From the NCBI GenBank assembly GCA_037953625.1, contig CM075655.1:71203501-71267500 (forward strand): a stretch of DNA of 64,000 nt, given 5' to 3'. The notes beneath the pieces were generated by a model. The model had not been told where the DNA came from and made no database searches. It saw only the letters and a program-made list of their open reading frames with translations. Positions 1-10,607 of the stretch are shown here, one piece after another. Source of the DNA: Crotalaria pallida (Eukaryota; Streptophyta; Magnoliopsida; Fabales; Fabaceae). Made by a program: the position numbers and the translations under genes. Position 1 is the first letter of the stretch. Each line of letters opens with the position of its first letter.

Positions 1-430
1 TGTCCTAGGATCCATCCTGGCACCTCAGGACCGACCACTTGGGGCTTACCCCCCAAGGAGTCCGAGCTAGGGGCCCGTGAGCCTAACTTGCCAACAGGGA
101 TAAGAATCTCTACTACAGGATAAGGATGAATGACTCATCTTACATCCTAAATGGGACACGTCAGCTGCCTTGCTGGCCCTCCGTACAGGCCCACAAGGTA
201 CAATGCCACCCCTATAAATAGCTATCTCCAGCAAGGGGCTCTGGTATGTTCTCTCTCTCCCTAATTGCACATCCGCACACACTGTGATTAGGGAAACCCT
301 AGTTGTCCCAACTGGACCTCTAGCATACCTAAACAATCATAGACTAACCTCAGTCCATCCACTAGTTCTTGGGTCTCTCCATACCTTTGAGCTAGGGGTG
401 CATCTGAAACACCGTGTCCTAGACACGACA
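1..430 (+). repeat. LTR fragment or solo LTR of an unassigned element
   Basis: Non-coding. A TATA box (TATAAATA, 213-220) is followed by a CT-rich tract, as in the U3-R transition of a plant LTR read on the + strand. The segment ends in CA at 430. The next bases, GTTAC, join a sequence that is uninterrupted in the other copy of the host LTR, so 430 looks like an insertion boundary. The segment starts with TG at base 1, but I cannot tell whether that is the true LTR start or chance, because the left flank is outside the window. Family not recognised. Confidence 0.5.
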
Positions 431-605
431 GTTACTAATCAAGGATTAAGTCTAACTAATCTTGGATTAGTTGACTAATTAGGGATTAAGGTTACTAATC
501 AAGGATTAAGTCTAACTAATCTTGGATTAGTTGACTAATTAGGGATTAAGGTTACTAATCAAGGATTAAGTCTAACTAATCTTGGATTAGTTGACTAATT
601 ATGGT
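431..605. repeat. 60-bp tandem repeat, about three units
   Basis: Units of about 60 bp built on GGATTAAGTCTAACTAATC and TTGGATTAGTTGACTAATTA. The same array has roughly eight or more units in the other LTR at 7261-7765. Confidence 0.85.
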
Positions 606-2174
606 TTAAGTGAAACTTTATTAAGTCTAAGTGCTACTTAGTTGTCTAAAACTAGGTTTGTTAACACTTAGTTGACTAACTCACTTTGGCTACTAAATTA
701 AGTCCTTAACCGAGACTTAAGGTTCTAAAACCGTTTGGGGTCAACACTTAAGCCTAGTTCATTCAAGGATCTAAGCATTCCCTTAACAACATAACCTATG
801 GAATTAATCACCAACACAAAGCATAATCACAAAATTCAGCATAGAACATTTCATTAACAACATAACACAAGTAATATAATCATTAACACAAAACATAATC
901 ATAAAATTCAGCATTGCACATTCAACAATAACAAGTCATCATTCATCCAAATTCGGCCTCCAAGCCCAAAATCAAAGTCTAACTAGTGCCCTTGAGTCTC
1001 ATGGTGACTCACCCTAGTTTATAAGCTTAAGACTTATTCTAGCAAATGTGTAAGCTTCTCTCTTACCTCTTGAAGACACTAAGAAAACTTAGAACCTTTG
1101 GCCCTCTTTCTCACCAAAACCGTGAGCAACACTCCTTCCTTAGACACTTGAAATTTGACTTCCAAGCTTCTAAACTTCTAAGACTCCACTTGATCTTCCA
1201 AGCTAAAGATCCTAATGCCTTGAACATGGTTTGGCCGTGAGGTTTTTAAGGTCTTGAGTTTAATGGTTGAAATTCATTCAACACAAAACTTCAAGCAAAA
1301 GGCATATTCATGATCTAGGGTATGAATATGCCAAGGTTTCTTGTGTTTGGTAAGTGTTTAGGTTGATTAAGGGTGATGGTGTGGTGAGGCCGTGAGCTCC
1401 TCAAGAAAAGGAAGGGTTGGATTTGAGTTTTCTAGCCTTAATCACACATGCATGTTGCATATTCATGATCTAGGTTTTGGACATGTAATGATTTCTTGGT
1501 TTTTAATGGAAGAAGATGTTTGGATGGTGGTGTTTAGGGACGTGGCCGTGAGCTTCTTGGAAAAGAAGAAGAAGAAGAAAGTGGTGTGAAGATGGCATGA
1601 AGAAAAGGGAGCAAAAGTGATGACCATTAACACATGGTCTCTTAAGTAATGGCCTATGGTCAAATGTGTAAGTGGTAAGGTGGCATAAGGGTAAGTTTTG
1701 GTGTGGACACTTCATTCCTCCATGCAATTAAAGGGAACATGGTGTTGCCACCTAATGCTTGACCAACATGCATGAAATGTGAGCATGACACCTTATCCTT
1801 TCATGCAAACTCACAAATTCCCTCACACACACATGCACTCCACAGCTCTCACACACACACACACAAGGCCCAACACACATTCATGGCCCAACATCACTCA
1901 CAAGGCCCATTTGGTTACTTAGGCTTAATCTAATCCACTTAACCCTTAAGCCATTCATTAACCAAACTAATCTAACTTCTAACTAGGCTATTAAACGTCT
2001 AACCCTAATCAATCTAAAATTACACAAGGCTAAGCTTAGCAAATTAGGGTTAAGCTAGCCCTAATCACGATTAGCTATCTAAACAAGATTAAGCTCTAAC
2101 ACATCAAGCTAAGGCAAAGCATTCATATAGCCAAGCATGACATTTTTCGGGAACTAAAATTCAGGGATGTTACA
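431..2174 (-). repeat. Left (3') LTR of the Tekay-type element, truncated
   Basis: Most of 431-2150 recurs nearly unchanged at about 7600-9285, so these are the two LTRs of one minus-strand Ty3 element. Read on the minus strand, this LTR starts TGTAACATCCC at 2174, directly after a polypurine tract. It is cut at 431 inside a 60-bp tandem repeat, where the preceding fragment abuts. It has no gene; short ORFs here recur in the other LTR. Confidence 0.8.
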
Positions 2175-2187
2175 CTCTCCCCCACTT
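2175..2187 (-). other. Polypurine tract of the Tekay-type element
   Basis: On the minus strand this reads AAGTGGGGGAGAG and is immediately followed by the LTR start TGTAACATCCC. It primes plus-strand DNA synthesis. The adjacent AATTTCGGGGACGAAATTC (minus strand) is typical of Del/Tekay elements, from memory of the family. Confidence 0.8.
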
Positions 2188-2215
2188 ACATGAATTTCGT
2201 CCCCGAAATTCTGTT

Positions 2216-4342
2216 CTACCTGAACAACTCGGGATATGCTCTACGCATCGTAGCTTCGGTTTCACAAGTTGACTCTTGAACACCATTGTGTTCCCAAACA
2301 ACTCTAACCAAGGGTATTTCTTTTCCCCTAAGTTGCTTGATTTGGTGGTCTGCTATAAAAATTGAGCCAGCTTCTAGTGTTAGGTTTTCTCGCACAGATA
2401 GGTCATCGGGTCGGATATCTAGGATAGAGTTGGGGTCGTACACAAACTTTCGAAGTTGTGAAACATGAAAGACATTGTGCATACTAGACAAGGATGGTGG
2501 TAAGGCTATCTGGTACGCGACTGGACCAATTTTCCTAAGGATTTGGTACGGACCGATGAACCCGGGTGAAAGTTTCTTGGTTCTCAACGCTCTGCCTACA
2601 CCTTTCATCGAGGATACTTTGATAAATACATGCTCTCCTTCTGCAAACTCAAGAGGTCTTCTCCTCTTATCCGCATAACTCTTCTGCCTTCCTTGAGCCG
2701 CCCTCATCTTCTCTTGTACCATCTTAATCTTTTCAGTTGTTTCTTGTACCAGTTCTGGATCGATTAAAGCATTCTCCCCCACTTGAAACCAACATAGTGG
2801 GGTCTGACACTTTCTACCATACAATGCTTCAAACGGTGCCATCCCAATGCTCGCATGATAACTGTTATTATAGGTAAATTCCACCAACGGTAACACCTTA
2901 TCCCAACTTCTTTGCTCCTCCAAGGCACACGCTCTTAACATATCTTCCAACGTCTGAATGGTTCGCTCAGTTTGTCCGTCAGTTTGAGGATGATAGGCAG
3001 ATCCCATTTTTAACTTGGTTCCCAGGGCTTGATGCAGACTGTTCCAAAACCGAGATGTGAACCTTGGATCACGGTCAGAAATTATGCTGGAAGGTATACC
3101 ATGCAGTCGTACCACCTCATCAAGGTAGAGTTGAGCAAGCCTTTCCAATGAATAATGCATATTTACGGGGATAAAATGCGCAGATTTAGTTAACCGATCT
3201 ACCACAACCCATATGGCATCAAAATTCTGGTCCGTCCTTGGTAAACTTGTCACGAAATCCATCGATATGCTGTCCCATTTCCACTGAGGGACCTCCAAAC
3301 ATTGTAACTCTCCTCCTGGCTTCTTATGCTCGGCCTTCGTTTTCTGGAAAACCAGACATGATGCTACATACTCAGCCACATCTTTCTTTAATCCAGACCA
3401 CCAGAACAACTTTTTCAAATCCTGATACATCTTAGTTGTTCCCGGATGCATACTCATCCGACTCTTGTGCGCTTCCTCCAATATCATTCTTCTAAGTTCT
3501 GCGTCTTTTCTAACGCATATCCTCGTTTTGAAACGAAGAAGTCCATCCTTTCCCTCCTGAAAGTTCAGTTCTTTCCCTTCAGATGCCAACCTTTTCTTTT
3601 CACTAATCTCACCATCTTCTCGTTGTCGCTCGCGGATCAGAGTCATAAACTCATTCGTGATCTGCAACATTCCTAACTTTAAGCTTGTTGGCTTGACTTC
3701 CATTACTAAACTCATATCCCAAAACTTCTCTAGTAACGCAGCCTCCTTGATCATCATGGCACTCGCATGCAATGCCTTTCTTCTTAGGGCATCGGCAACC
3801 TTATTCGCCTTTCCAGGATGATAGTGGAGTTCGAAGTCATAATCTTTGAGAAACTCCGTCCACCGTCGTTGTCTCATGTTCAGTTCTTTCTGGTCAAAGA
3901 GATACTTCAAACTCTTATGGTCACTGAATACTCGGAACACAGTGCCATAGAGATAGTGCCTCCAGATCTTAAGAGCAAAAACTATTGCGGCCAACTCCAA
4001 GTTGTGCATCGGATAATTCACCTCATGCACTTTCAACTGCCTTGATGCATATGCCACCACCTTACCTTCTTGCATCAGCACACATCCGAGGCCTTGCCCT
4101 GAAGCATCGCAGTACACATCAAAACTCTTCTGTGGGTCAGGTAGGATTAACACCGGTGAAGTGGTTAGCTTTTCCTTCAGCTTTTGAAAACTCTCTTCGC
4201 ACTTCGTGTCCCAAACTAAAGGTTGATCCTTCTTGGTCAACTTAGTCAAGGGTTGGGAGATCTTCGAGAATCCTTCTATAAACCTTCGATAGTACCCGGC
4301 AAGTCCTAAGAAACTCCGGACCTCCGTCACCGTCTTAGGGTG
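2216..4342 (-). pseudogene. pol: Tekay chromovirus pol: RT end, RNase H, integrase, chromodomain-like tail
   Basis: C-terminal part of a Ty3 polyprotein, open from an in-frame TAA (4343-4345) to its normal stop. Domains in order: RT thumb (VRSFLGLAGYYRRF); RNase H with acidic residues in CDAS, LELAA, SDHKSL and ADAL; integrase with D, D and E in MDFVTSLP, SDRDPRF and TDGQTERT. The protein ends in a chromodomain-like stretch (VRVVW...TCETEATMRRAYPELF), which places it in the chromoviruses, Tekay/Del clade. In the integrase HHCC finger the last cysteine appears to be Phe (SCLVFQ). The frame matches the upstream gag-RT segment, so the two are one gene. Called a pseudogene because of that stop, the upstream stop and the missing protease. 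Confidence 0.88.
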
Positions 4343-5278
4343 TTACCATCGAAGAACTGATTCAACCTTTGTTGGATCGACAGCTATTCCTCCGTTCGAG
4401 ATCACGTGTCCCAAAAACTTAACCTCCTCCAGCCAAAACTCGCACTTCGAGAGTTTGGCGTACAACTGTTTCTCCTTTAAAACTTCCAACACAATCCTTA
4501 AGTGTTCTGCATGTTCCTCTGGACTCCTTGAGTAGATCAGAATATCATCTATAAAGACCACTACAAACGAGTCCAGGTACGGTCTGAAGACCCTATTCAT
4601 GTAGTCCATAAAGACAGCAGGAGCATTCGTCAAACCGAACAACATTACCACATACTCATAATGCCCATAACGAGACCGAAACGCCGTCTTGGGAATGTCC
4701 TGTTCCCGAATCCTTTTCTGATGGTACCTAGATCTTAGATCTATCTTCGAGAAAACAGAAGCTCCACGAACTTGATCCATAAGATCGTCTATCCTCGGCA
4801 GAGGGTATTTTTTCTTGATGGTCACCTTTTTCAACTGCCGATAGTCCACACACATACGCAGACTTCCGTCCTTCTTTCGCCTCAGATCCTCGGGAAAGTA
4901 CTTATCCAGAAACTTTTCCGTGAACACTTGCCATGTGACTTCCCGACCTTCGTGAGCCAAGAGTTGAACAGCGTGCTTCCACCAGTTTTCAGCTTCCCCA
5001 AACAACATGTACGTGGCGTAGGTCACCCGCTGAGCGTCCGTACATCCTAAGGTTTGGAAGATTTTGTCCAGTTCGCTTATCCACTTGTTAGCCTCATCGG
5101 GTTTGAAACCTCCCTCAAACCTAGGAGGGTTGCAGTTTCAGAATTCGGACAGACTACGGAACTCGACTTGTCCCGCTTGGTCTAGGGGTGGTTGGTTAGC
5201 TTGTTGTTGCATGTTCTCGATCACCATAGTGATCCTATCAAAAACGTCAGCTAAGTTACGTTGATTCCTAGCTGCCAT
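4343..5278 (-). pseudogene. gag-pol: Tekay gag fused in frame to reverse transcriptase (internal deletion)
   Basis: The likely start is the ATG at 5278 (MAARNQRNLADVF). An in-frame TGA lies at 5138-5140, and the frame is open again from 5026. The first part is a gag capsid segment (GEAENWWKHAV, then FTEKFLDKYFPEDLRRK). With no break in frame it becomes the RT palm (KKDGSLRMCVDYRQL, then FIDDILIYS as the catalytic box). The rest of gag, the zinc knuckle, the protease and the start of RT are missing. Both sides of the junction code for RRK/KKDG, so a deletion at a short A/G-rich microhomology is a plausible cause. The segment ends at a TAA (4343-4345) inside RT. Confidence 0.85.
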
Positions 5279-5404
5279 TGTGAACCTGCACTAAAGGCTA
5301 AGTATCACAATAGTCCTAAGGGAACTGAAGTCCTACGACTATCCTAATCCTACAACTATCTTAGTCTAAAAAGGACTAACTATGGACCAGGTGCAAGACC
5401 TTCA

Positions 5405-5416
5405 GCTCTGATCCCA
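5405..5416 (-). other. Primer-binding site, tRNA-iMet type
   Basis: On the minus strand this reads TGGGATCAGAGC, one base from the usual TGGTATCAGAGC. It lies just inside the LTR edge at 5422 and upstream of the gag ATG, as expected for the minus-strand element. Confidence 0.75.
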
Positions 5417-6311
5417 CAAAATGTGACGCTCTCAATTTTTCGAAAAGGTTGTGCTCGTTTAATTTGGACTTGTAAGGTTTTCACAAATCAGGGTGGAAAA
5501 ATTTTTCTTTTTAAAACACTTGAATGATAGGTAAAATCAAAGAGTTGAAATCCGGAAAGTTAAAAGAAATTGAAAAGCAGTCGAGGGTTTTCGAATAAAT
5601 AATGTTTTCATAACAGAAACCTTTAGTCCCTCAATTGCGAGTTCTTTAGAAAGTGATCCGTACCGGATTCCAAAACGTATTAAAAGCAAGCGGAATATTT
5701 AGATGCGTGAAGTGAACCTTAGTTGTAGATAATAAGTCATAAAGGTCTGATACATAATAGTTACAAGTCCATTGGAAATAAAACACTCTGACAATACCTC
5801 ACCAAAAGAACATTTACAAAACATAAAACTCAAAAAGAAAGGGTATCATCAGAGCTGATCACTGGTCCACTGCAGCTATTCCATAGTCAGAGATCACCGG
5901 TTTCGTCCCACGAAACCTACGAGGACGAAAGCGAACTACGGGATTGGGATGGTAGAGAGTGATCTCTACTTCTCCCTCAAAAACAACCCGGTGATCCCGA
6001 TACTCCCAAGCACCATCAAGGAGCGGGCGGATCTCGATGCAAGGCAGGTGTCTGGCCGTCACCTAAAAGGGCAGGAGAGTAAGCCTAACACAGTCGCATT
6101 ATCGAATAAGCCTAATCCCTAACATTCACAGCCAGATAAACAGCAGCAATCACCAGTGCAGAAAATGCATATACATATGAGCAAACACCAGTTTAATTAT
6201 TATCTTCGAGATGAGTGGCATGATGCATGTACATGTTCTCCAACTCTGAGGCCTCTATGTCCACCGGGTCCAGATCTGAGGAACGGTGTGTCCAAGAACA
6301 CGGCACGTCTG

Positions 6312-6670
6312 CCAGCGTAAATGGCACGACTTACAGTGTTTCCACCAGCGTAAACGGCACGACTTATAGTGTTTCCACCAGCGTAAACGGCACACTTATA
6401 GTATTTCTACCAGCGTAAAAGGCACGACTTACAGTGTTTCCAACAGCGTAAACGGCACGACTTACAGTATTTCTACCAGCGTAAAAGGCACGACTTATAG
6501 TGTTTCCACCAGCGTAAACGGCACGACTTATAGTATTTCTACCAGCGTAAAAGTTATGACTTACAGTGCGTCCACCAGCGTAAACGGCACGACTTACAGT
6601 GTTTCCACTAGCGTAAAAGGCACGACTTACAGTGTTTCCACCAGCGTAAATGGCACGACTTATGGTGAAC
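6312..6670. repeat. 33-bp tandem array, 11 units
   Basis: Contiguous units of about 33 bp, each with CCAGCGTAAACGGCACGAC followed by TTATAGTGTTT. I count eleven by eye. A degenerate relative follows at about 6726-6770. Because 33 is a multiple of three, the array stays open as an 11-residue repeat on both strands, but nothing suggests translation. There are no spacers, so it is not CRISPR-like. Confidence 0.9.
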
Positions 6671-7260
6671 CCTGTGCAGGCTTTCATAAAATATCAAGTT
6701 CAGTTACAAAACAGTTCACAGGTTCACCGGCGTAGGAAAGGCACGCCTTACGGTGTTTCCACCTGCGTATGTGTTCCTCAGATTGGGACTGGTCTGATAA
6801 CCTAGCTCATGTCATGTATGTATCAATGCAACTCTTGCAGTCCTAGGTTATCATGCACATGTTCAAGTTCCAGGTTTATTATTAGTCCAACTATGTCATA
6901 ATCATTTGACATCATTTCAGCATGGATACATACATAGCCATAGGCATCCAAAATGTATCCATAAGTATCTAAGTATACAGATGACATAGCAGATTCATAC
7001 TAGTTCTAGGTCACGTCTATGACTAAGCGTTCGGTCCAAGTCCCATCCTTCCTTGACCAAAGTCACCTTGAGTGACTAAAACTTGGGATAAGTAGGTCCT
7101 AATTACTTAGGACTTTGGTTAACTAAGTCTTAACTACTTAAGACTAGGTTTAACTGAACTTTAACTGGCTTAGTCGTGGACTAAGTCCACTAATCTTGGA
7201 CTAAATCTCACTATTCAGGAGTTTAGTCTCACTAATCGTGAATTAAGTCTGACTTGATTG

Positions 7261-7765
7261 ACTATTCTCGGATTAAATCCGGCTAATCGTGGATTAGGTC
7301 CAACTAATCGTGGATTAGTTGATTAATCAGGGAATCAAATTTACTAATCCAGGGTTAAGTCCAACTAATCATGGATTAGTTGACTAATCAAGGGTTAAAG
7401 TCACTAATCGAGGATTAAGTCTAACTAATCTTGGATTAGTTGACTAATCAGGGATTAAGGTTACTAATCAAGGATTAAGTCTAACTAATCTCGGATTAGT
7501 TGACTAATTAGGGATTAAGGTTACTAATCAAGGATTAAGTCTAACTAATCTTGGATTAATTGACTAATTAGGGATTAAGGTTACTAATCAAGGATTAAGT
7601 CTAACTAATCTTGGATTAGTTGAATAATTAGGGATTAAGGTTACTAATCAAGGATTAAGTCTAACTATTCTTGGATTAGTTGACTAATTAGGGATTAAGA
7701 TTACTAATCAAGGATTAAGTCTAAATAATCTTGGATTAGTTGACTAATTATGGTTTAAGTTAAAC
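7261..7765. repeat. 60-bp tandem array, about eight units
   Basis: Same family as the array at 431-605. Units are nearly identical from 7381 and more diverged towards 7261. It lies in the right Tekay LTR. Confidence 0.85.
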
Positions 7766-9285
7766 TTTATTAAGTCTAAGTGCTACTTAGTTGTCTAAAA
7801 CTAGGTTTGTTAACACTTAGTTGACTAACTCACTTTGGCTACTAAATTAAGTCCTTAACCGAGACTTAAGGTTCTAAAACCATTTGGGGTCAACACTTAA
7901 GCCTAGTTCATTCAAGGATCTAAGCATTCCCTTAACAACATAACCTATGGAATTAATCACCAACACAAAGCATAATCACAAAATTCAGCATAGAACATTT
8001 CATTAACAACATAACACAAGTAATATAATCATTAACACAAAACATAATCATAAAATTCAGCATTGCACATTCAACAATAACAAGTCAACATTCATCCAAA
8101 TTCGGCCTCCAAGCCCAAAATCAAAGTCTAACTAGTGCCCTTGAGTCTCATGGTGACTCACCCTAGTTTCTAAGCTTAAGACTTATTCTAGCAAATGTGT
8201 AAGCTTCTCTCTTACCTCTTGAAGACACTAAGAAAACTTAGAACCTTTGGCCCTCTTTCTCACCAAAACCGTGAGCAACACTCCTTCCTTAGACACTTGA
8301 AATTTGACTTCCAAGCTTCTAAACTTCTAAGACTCCACTTGATCTTCCAAGCTAAAGATCCTAATGCCTTGAACAAGGTTTGGCTGTGAGGTTGTTAAGG
8401 TCTTGAGTTTAATGGTTGAAATTCATTCAACACAAAACTTCAAGCAAAAGGCATATTCATGATCTAGGGTACGAATATGCCAAGGTTTCTTGTGTTTGGT
8501 AAGTGTTTAGGTTGATTAAGGGTGATGGTGTGGTGAGGCCGTGAGCTCCTCAAGAAAAGGAAGGGTTGGATTTGAGTTTTCTAGCCTTGATCACACATGC
8601 ATGTTGCATATTCATGATCTAGGCTTTGGACATGTAATGATTTCTTGGTTTTTAATGGAAGAAGATGTTTGGATGGTGGTGTTTAGGGAGGTGGCCGTGA
8701 GCTTCTTGGAAAATAAGAAGAAGAAAGTGGTGTGAAGATGGCATGAAGAAAAGGGAGCAAAAGTGATGACCATTAACACATGCTCTCTTAAGTAATGGCC
8801 TATGGTCAAATGTGTAAGTGGTAAGGTGGCATAAGGGTAAGTTTTGGTGTGGACACCTCACTCCTCCATGCAATTAAAGGGAACATGGTGTTGCCACCTA
8901 ATGCTTGACCAACATGCATGAAATGTGAGCATGACACCTCATCCTTTCATGCAAACTCACAAATTCCCTCACACACACATGCACTCCACGGCTTTCGCAT
9001 ACACACACAAGGCCCAACACACATTCATGGCCCAACATCACTCACAAGGCCCATTTGGTTACTTAGGCTTAATCTAATCCACTTAACCCTTAAGCCATTC
9101 ATTAACCAAACTAATCTAACTTCTAACTAGGCTATTAAACGTCTAACCCTAATCAATCTAAAATTACACAAGGCTAAGCTTAGCAAATTAGGGTTAAGCT
9201 AGCCCTAATCACGATTAGCTATCTAAACAAGATTAAGCTCTAACACATCAAGCTAAGGCAAAGCATTCATATAGCCAAGCATGAC

Positions 9286-9601
9286 ATACCCGATATGAGA
9301 TTCTTCATAATTAGCAAACGATTCCGAGCAGGGGAAATCAACAAAATATTCTTCATACCCGGAACGAGAGACTCTAGTGGGGAACATAGTGCGAGGTTTC
9401 CACAATCGTCTTACGAATCCGAGAAGAGAAGGGTAGTGTGTGATTCCTGACATTCTGAATGTATGAGATACCAAAAGGGGGGAGGTTGTCGAACGTCCGC
9501 GCGCAGTTGGAACATGTATTCGAAGCAAGGAACCGTACACAGGCTTTTCTACGCTCGGAAAACAAGCGCAAAGAGGGAAACTCGGCACAGGGGATGTTAC
9601 A
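9286..9601 (-). other. LTR terminal segment absent from the partner LTR
   Basis: After the shared AAGCATGACAT the left LTR has about 20 bp and then GGGATGTTACA, whereas this LTR has about 316 bp of unrelated, GC-richer sequence before GGGGATGTTACA. It contains no convincing gene. The segment could be U3 sequence lost from the partner, or an exchange between LTR variants. Confidence 0.55.
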
Positions 9602-10607
9602 TCCTAAGCATCACCAACTGTCTCAGGTCTCAGGTAATGCAGCTACACATCAAACAACTTGTCATAAATGGATCCTTGATAGTGGTGCAACAGATCATGT
9701 GTCTCATGATCTTGGTTTATTTTCCAATCATCAATATATTAAACCTATCACTATCAGATTACCAAATGGTAATACAATTCTTGCCAAAGTCTCAGGCGCA
9801 GTGCAGCTTTCTGACAACTTTATACTGAAGGATGTTCTTTATATTCCTCAGTTCAAATTCAATTTAATATCCATTCATAAACTTACAAATGATCTCAATT
9901 GCAAGTTGACATTTGACAAGTCTGTTTGCTATATACATGATACAATTACCTTGATGAAGATTGGTCGTGCTGAAGTTCAGAACAATTTGTATATCCTTAC
10001 CAATCCTCATCAACCACAACAGCCAACCACTCATTGTCCCAGTCTCAATTCAGCCATTGCAAGCAATCTAGCATACTTTGATCTCTGGCATTTTCGCCTA
10101 GGTCATCCTTCCAATACTGTACTACAAAACATTTGTACTTTCTTTCCATATGTTAAATCTCAATGTAATAAAGTTTGTGATAGTTGCCATTTTGCTAAAC
10201 AGTCTAGGCTTCCATTTCCTGATAGTAATCATAAAAGTACAATGTGTTTTGATCTTGTTCATATGGATATTTGGGGTCCTCTTCATATCTCCTCTGTTCA
10301 TAATCACAAATATTTTCTTACTATTGTGGATGATTTTAGTCGATATACTTGGACATTTCTCATGAAATCCCTGAATGTAAACCTCTTGTGCAAAATTTTG
10401 TTCAGTTTGTCTCCACACAGTATAATGCTCACATTCAAGTTCTTAGATCTGATAATGGTCTCGAATTTAATATGCCTAGTTTTTATGCTGATCATGGCAT
10501 TTTTCATCAAACTAGTTGTGTTGAGACTCCTCAACAAAATTCCATTGTAGAGAGAAAGCACAGACACTTGTTGAATGTTGCTAGAGCTTTATTGTTTCAT
10601 TCAGCTA
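9602..10607 (+). pseudogene. pol: Ty1-copia protease and integrase, first part, frameshifted
   Basis: Begins abruptly at the Tekay LTR edge with the end of gag and then protease (WILDSGATDHVS, aspartic motif DSGA). Integrase follows: a zinc-binding start (WHFRLGHPSN, then CDSCHFAKQ) and a core with D, D and E in HMDIWGP, RSDNGLEF and ETPQQNSIVERKH. A frameshift near 10366 splits the core between two frames. An ATG at 9459, inside the Tekay LTR, is in frame with the protease, so a chimeric ORF runs 9459-10550; I consider this accidental. The gag half should lie left of the window. Coding stops at 10607, where the next element inserted. Confidence 0.85.
10603..10607. repeat. Target site duplication AGCTA (left)
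   Basis: AGCTA directly before TGTAACAGCCC. It is repeated at 16834-16838 directly after the right LTR. Confidence 0.9.

Larger units (their letters stand above)
5422..9601 (-). repeat. Right (5') LTR of the Tekay-type element, about 4.2 kb
   Basis: On the + strand it runs from TGTGACGCTCTC, next to the primer-binding site, to GGGGATGTTACA. On the minus strand it therefore starts TGTAACATCCC, like the other LTR. It is non-coding and carries two tandem arrays (6312-6670 and 7261-7765). The part up to 9285 aligns with the left LTR; 9286-9601 does not. Such length is known for Tekay LTRs. The right edge at 9601 abuts Copia coding sequence, so the element lies inside a Copia element. Confidence 0.75.

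Noticed and set aside
6312..6670. CRISPR-like repeat array
   Set aside because: Units are contiguous without unique spacers, and the DNA is from a plant nuclear genome.
6364..6687. Minus-strand ORF of 107 codons with an 11-residue repeat
   Set aside because: It is the translation of the 33-bp tandem array in an LTR; the opposite strand is open too.
9253..9588. 111-codon minus-strand ORF
   Set aside because: Lies in the discordant LTR end, has no domain, and overlaps another ORF on the + strand.
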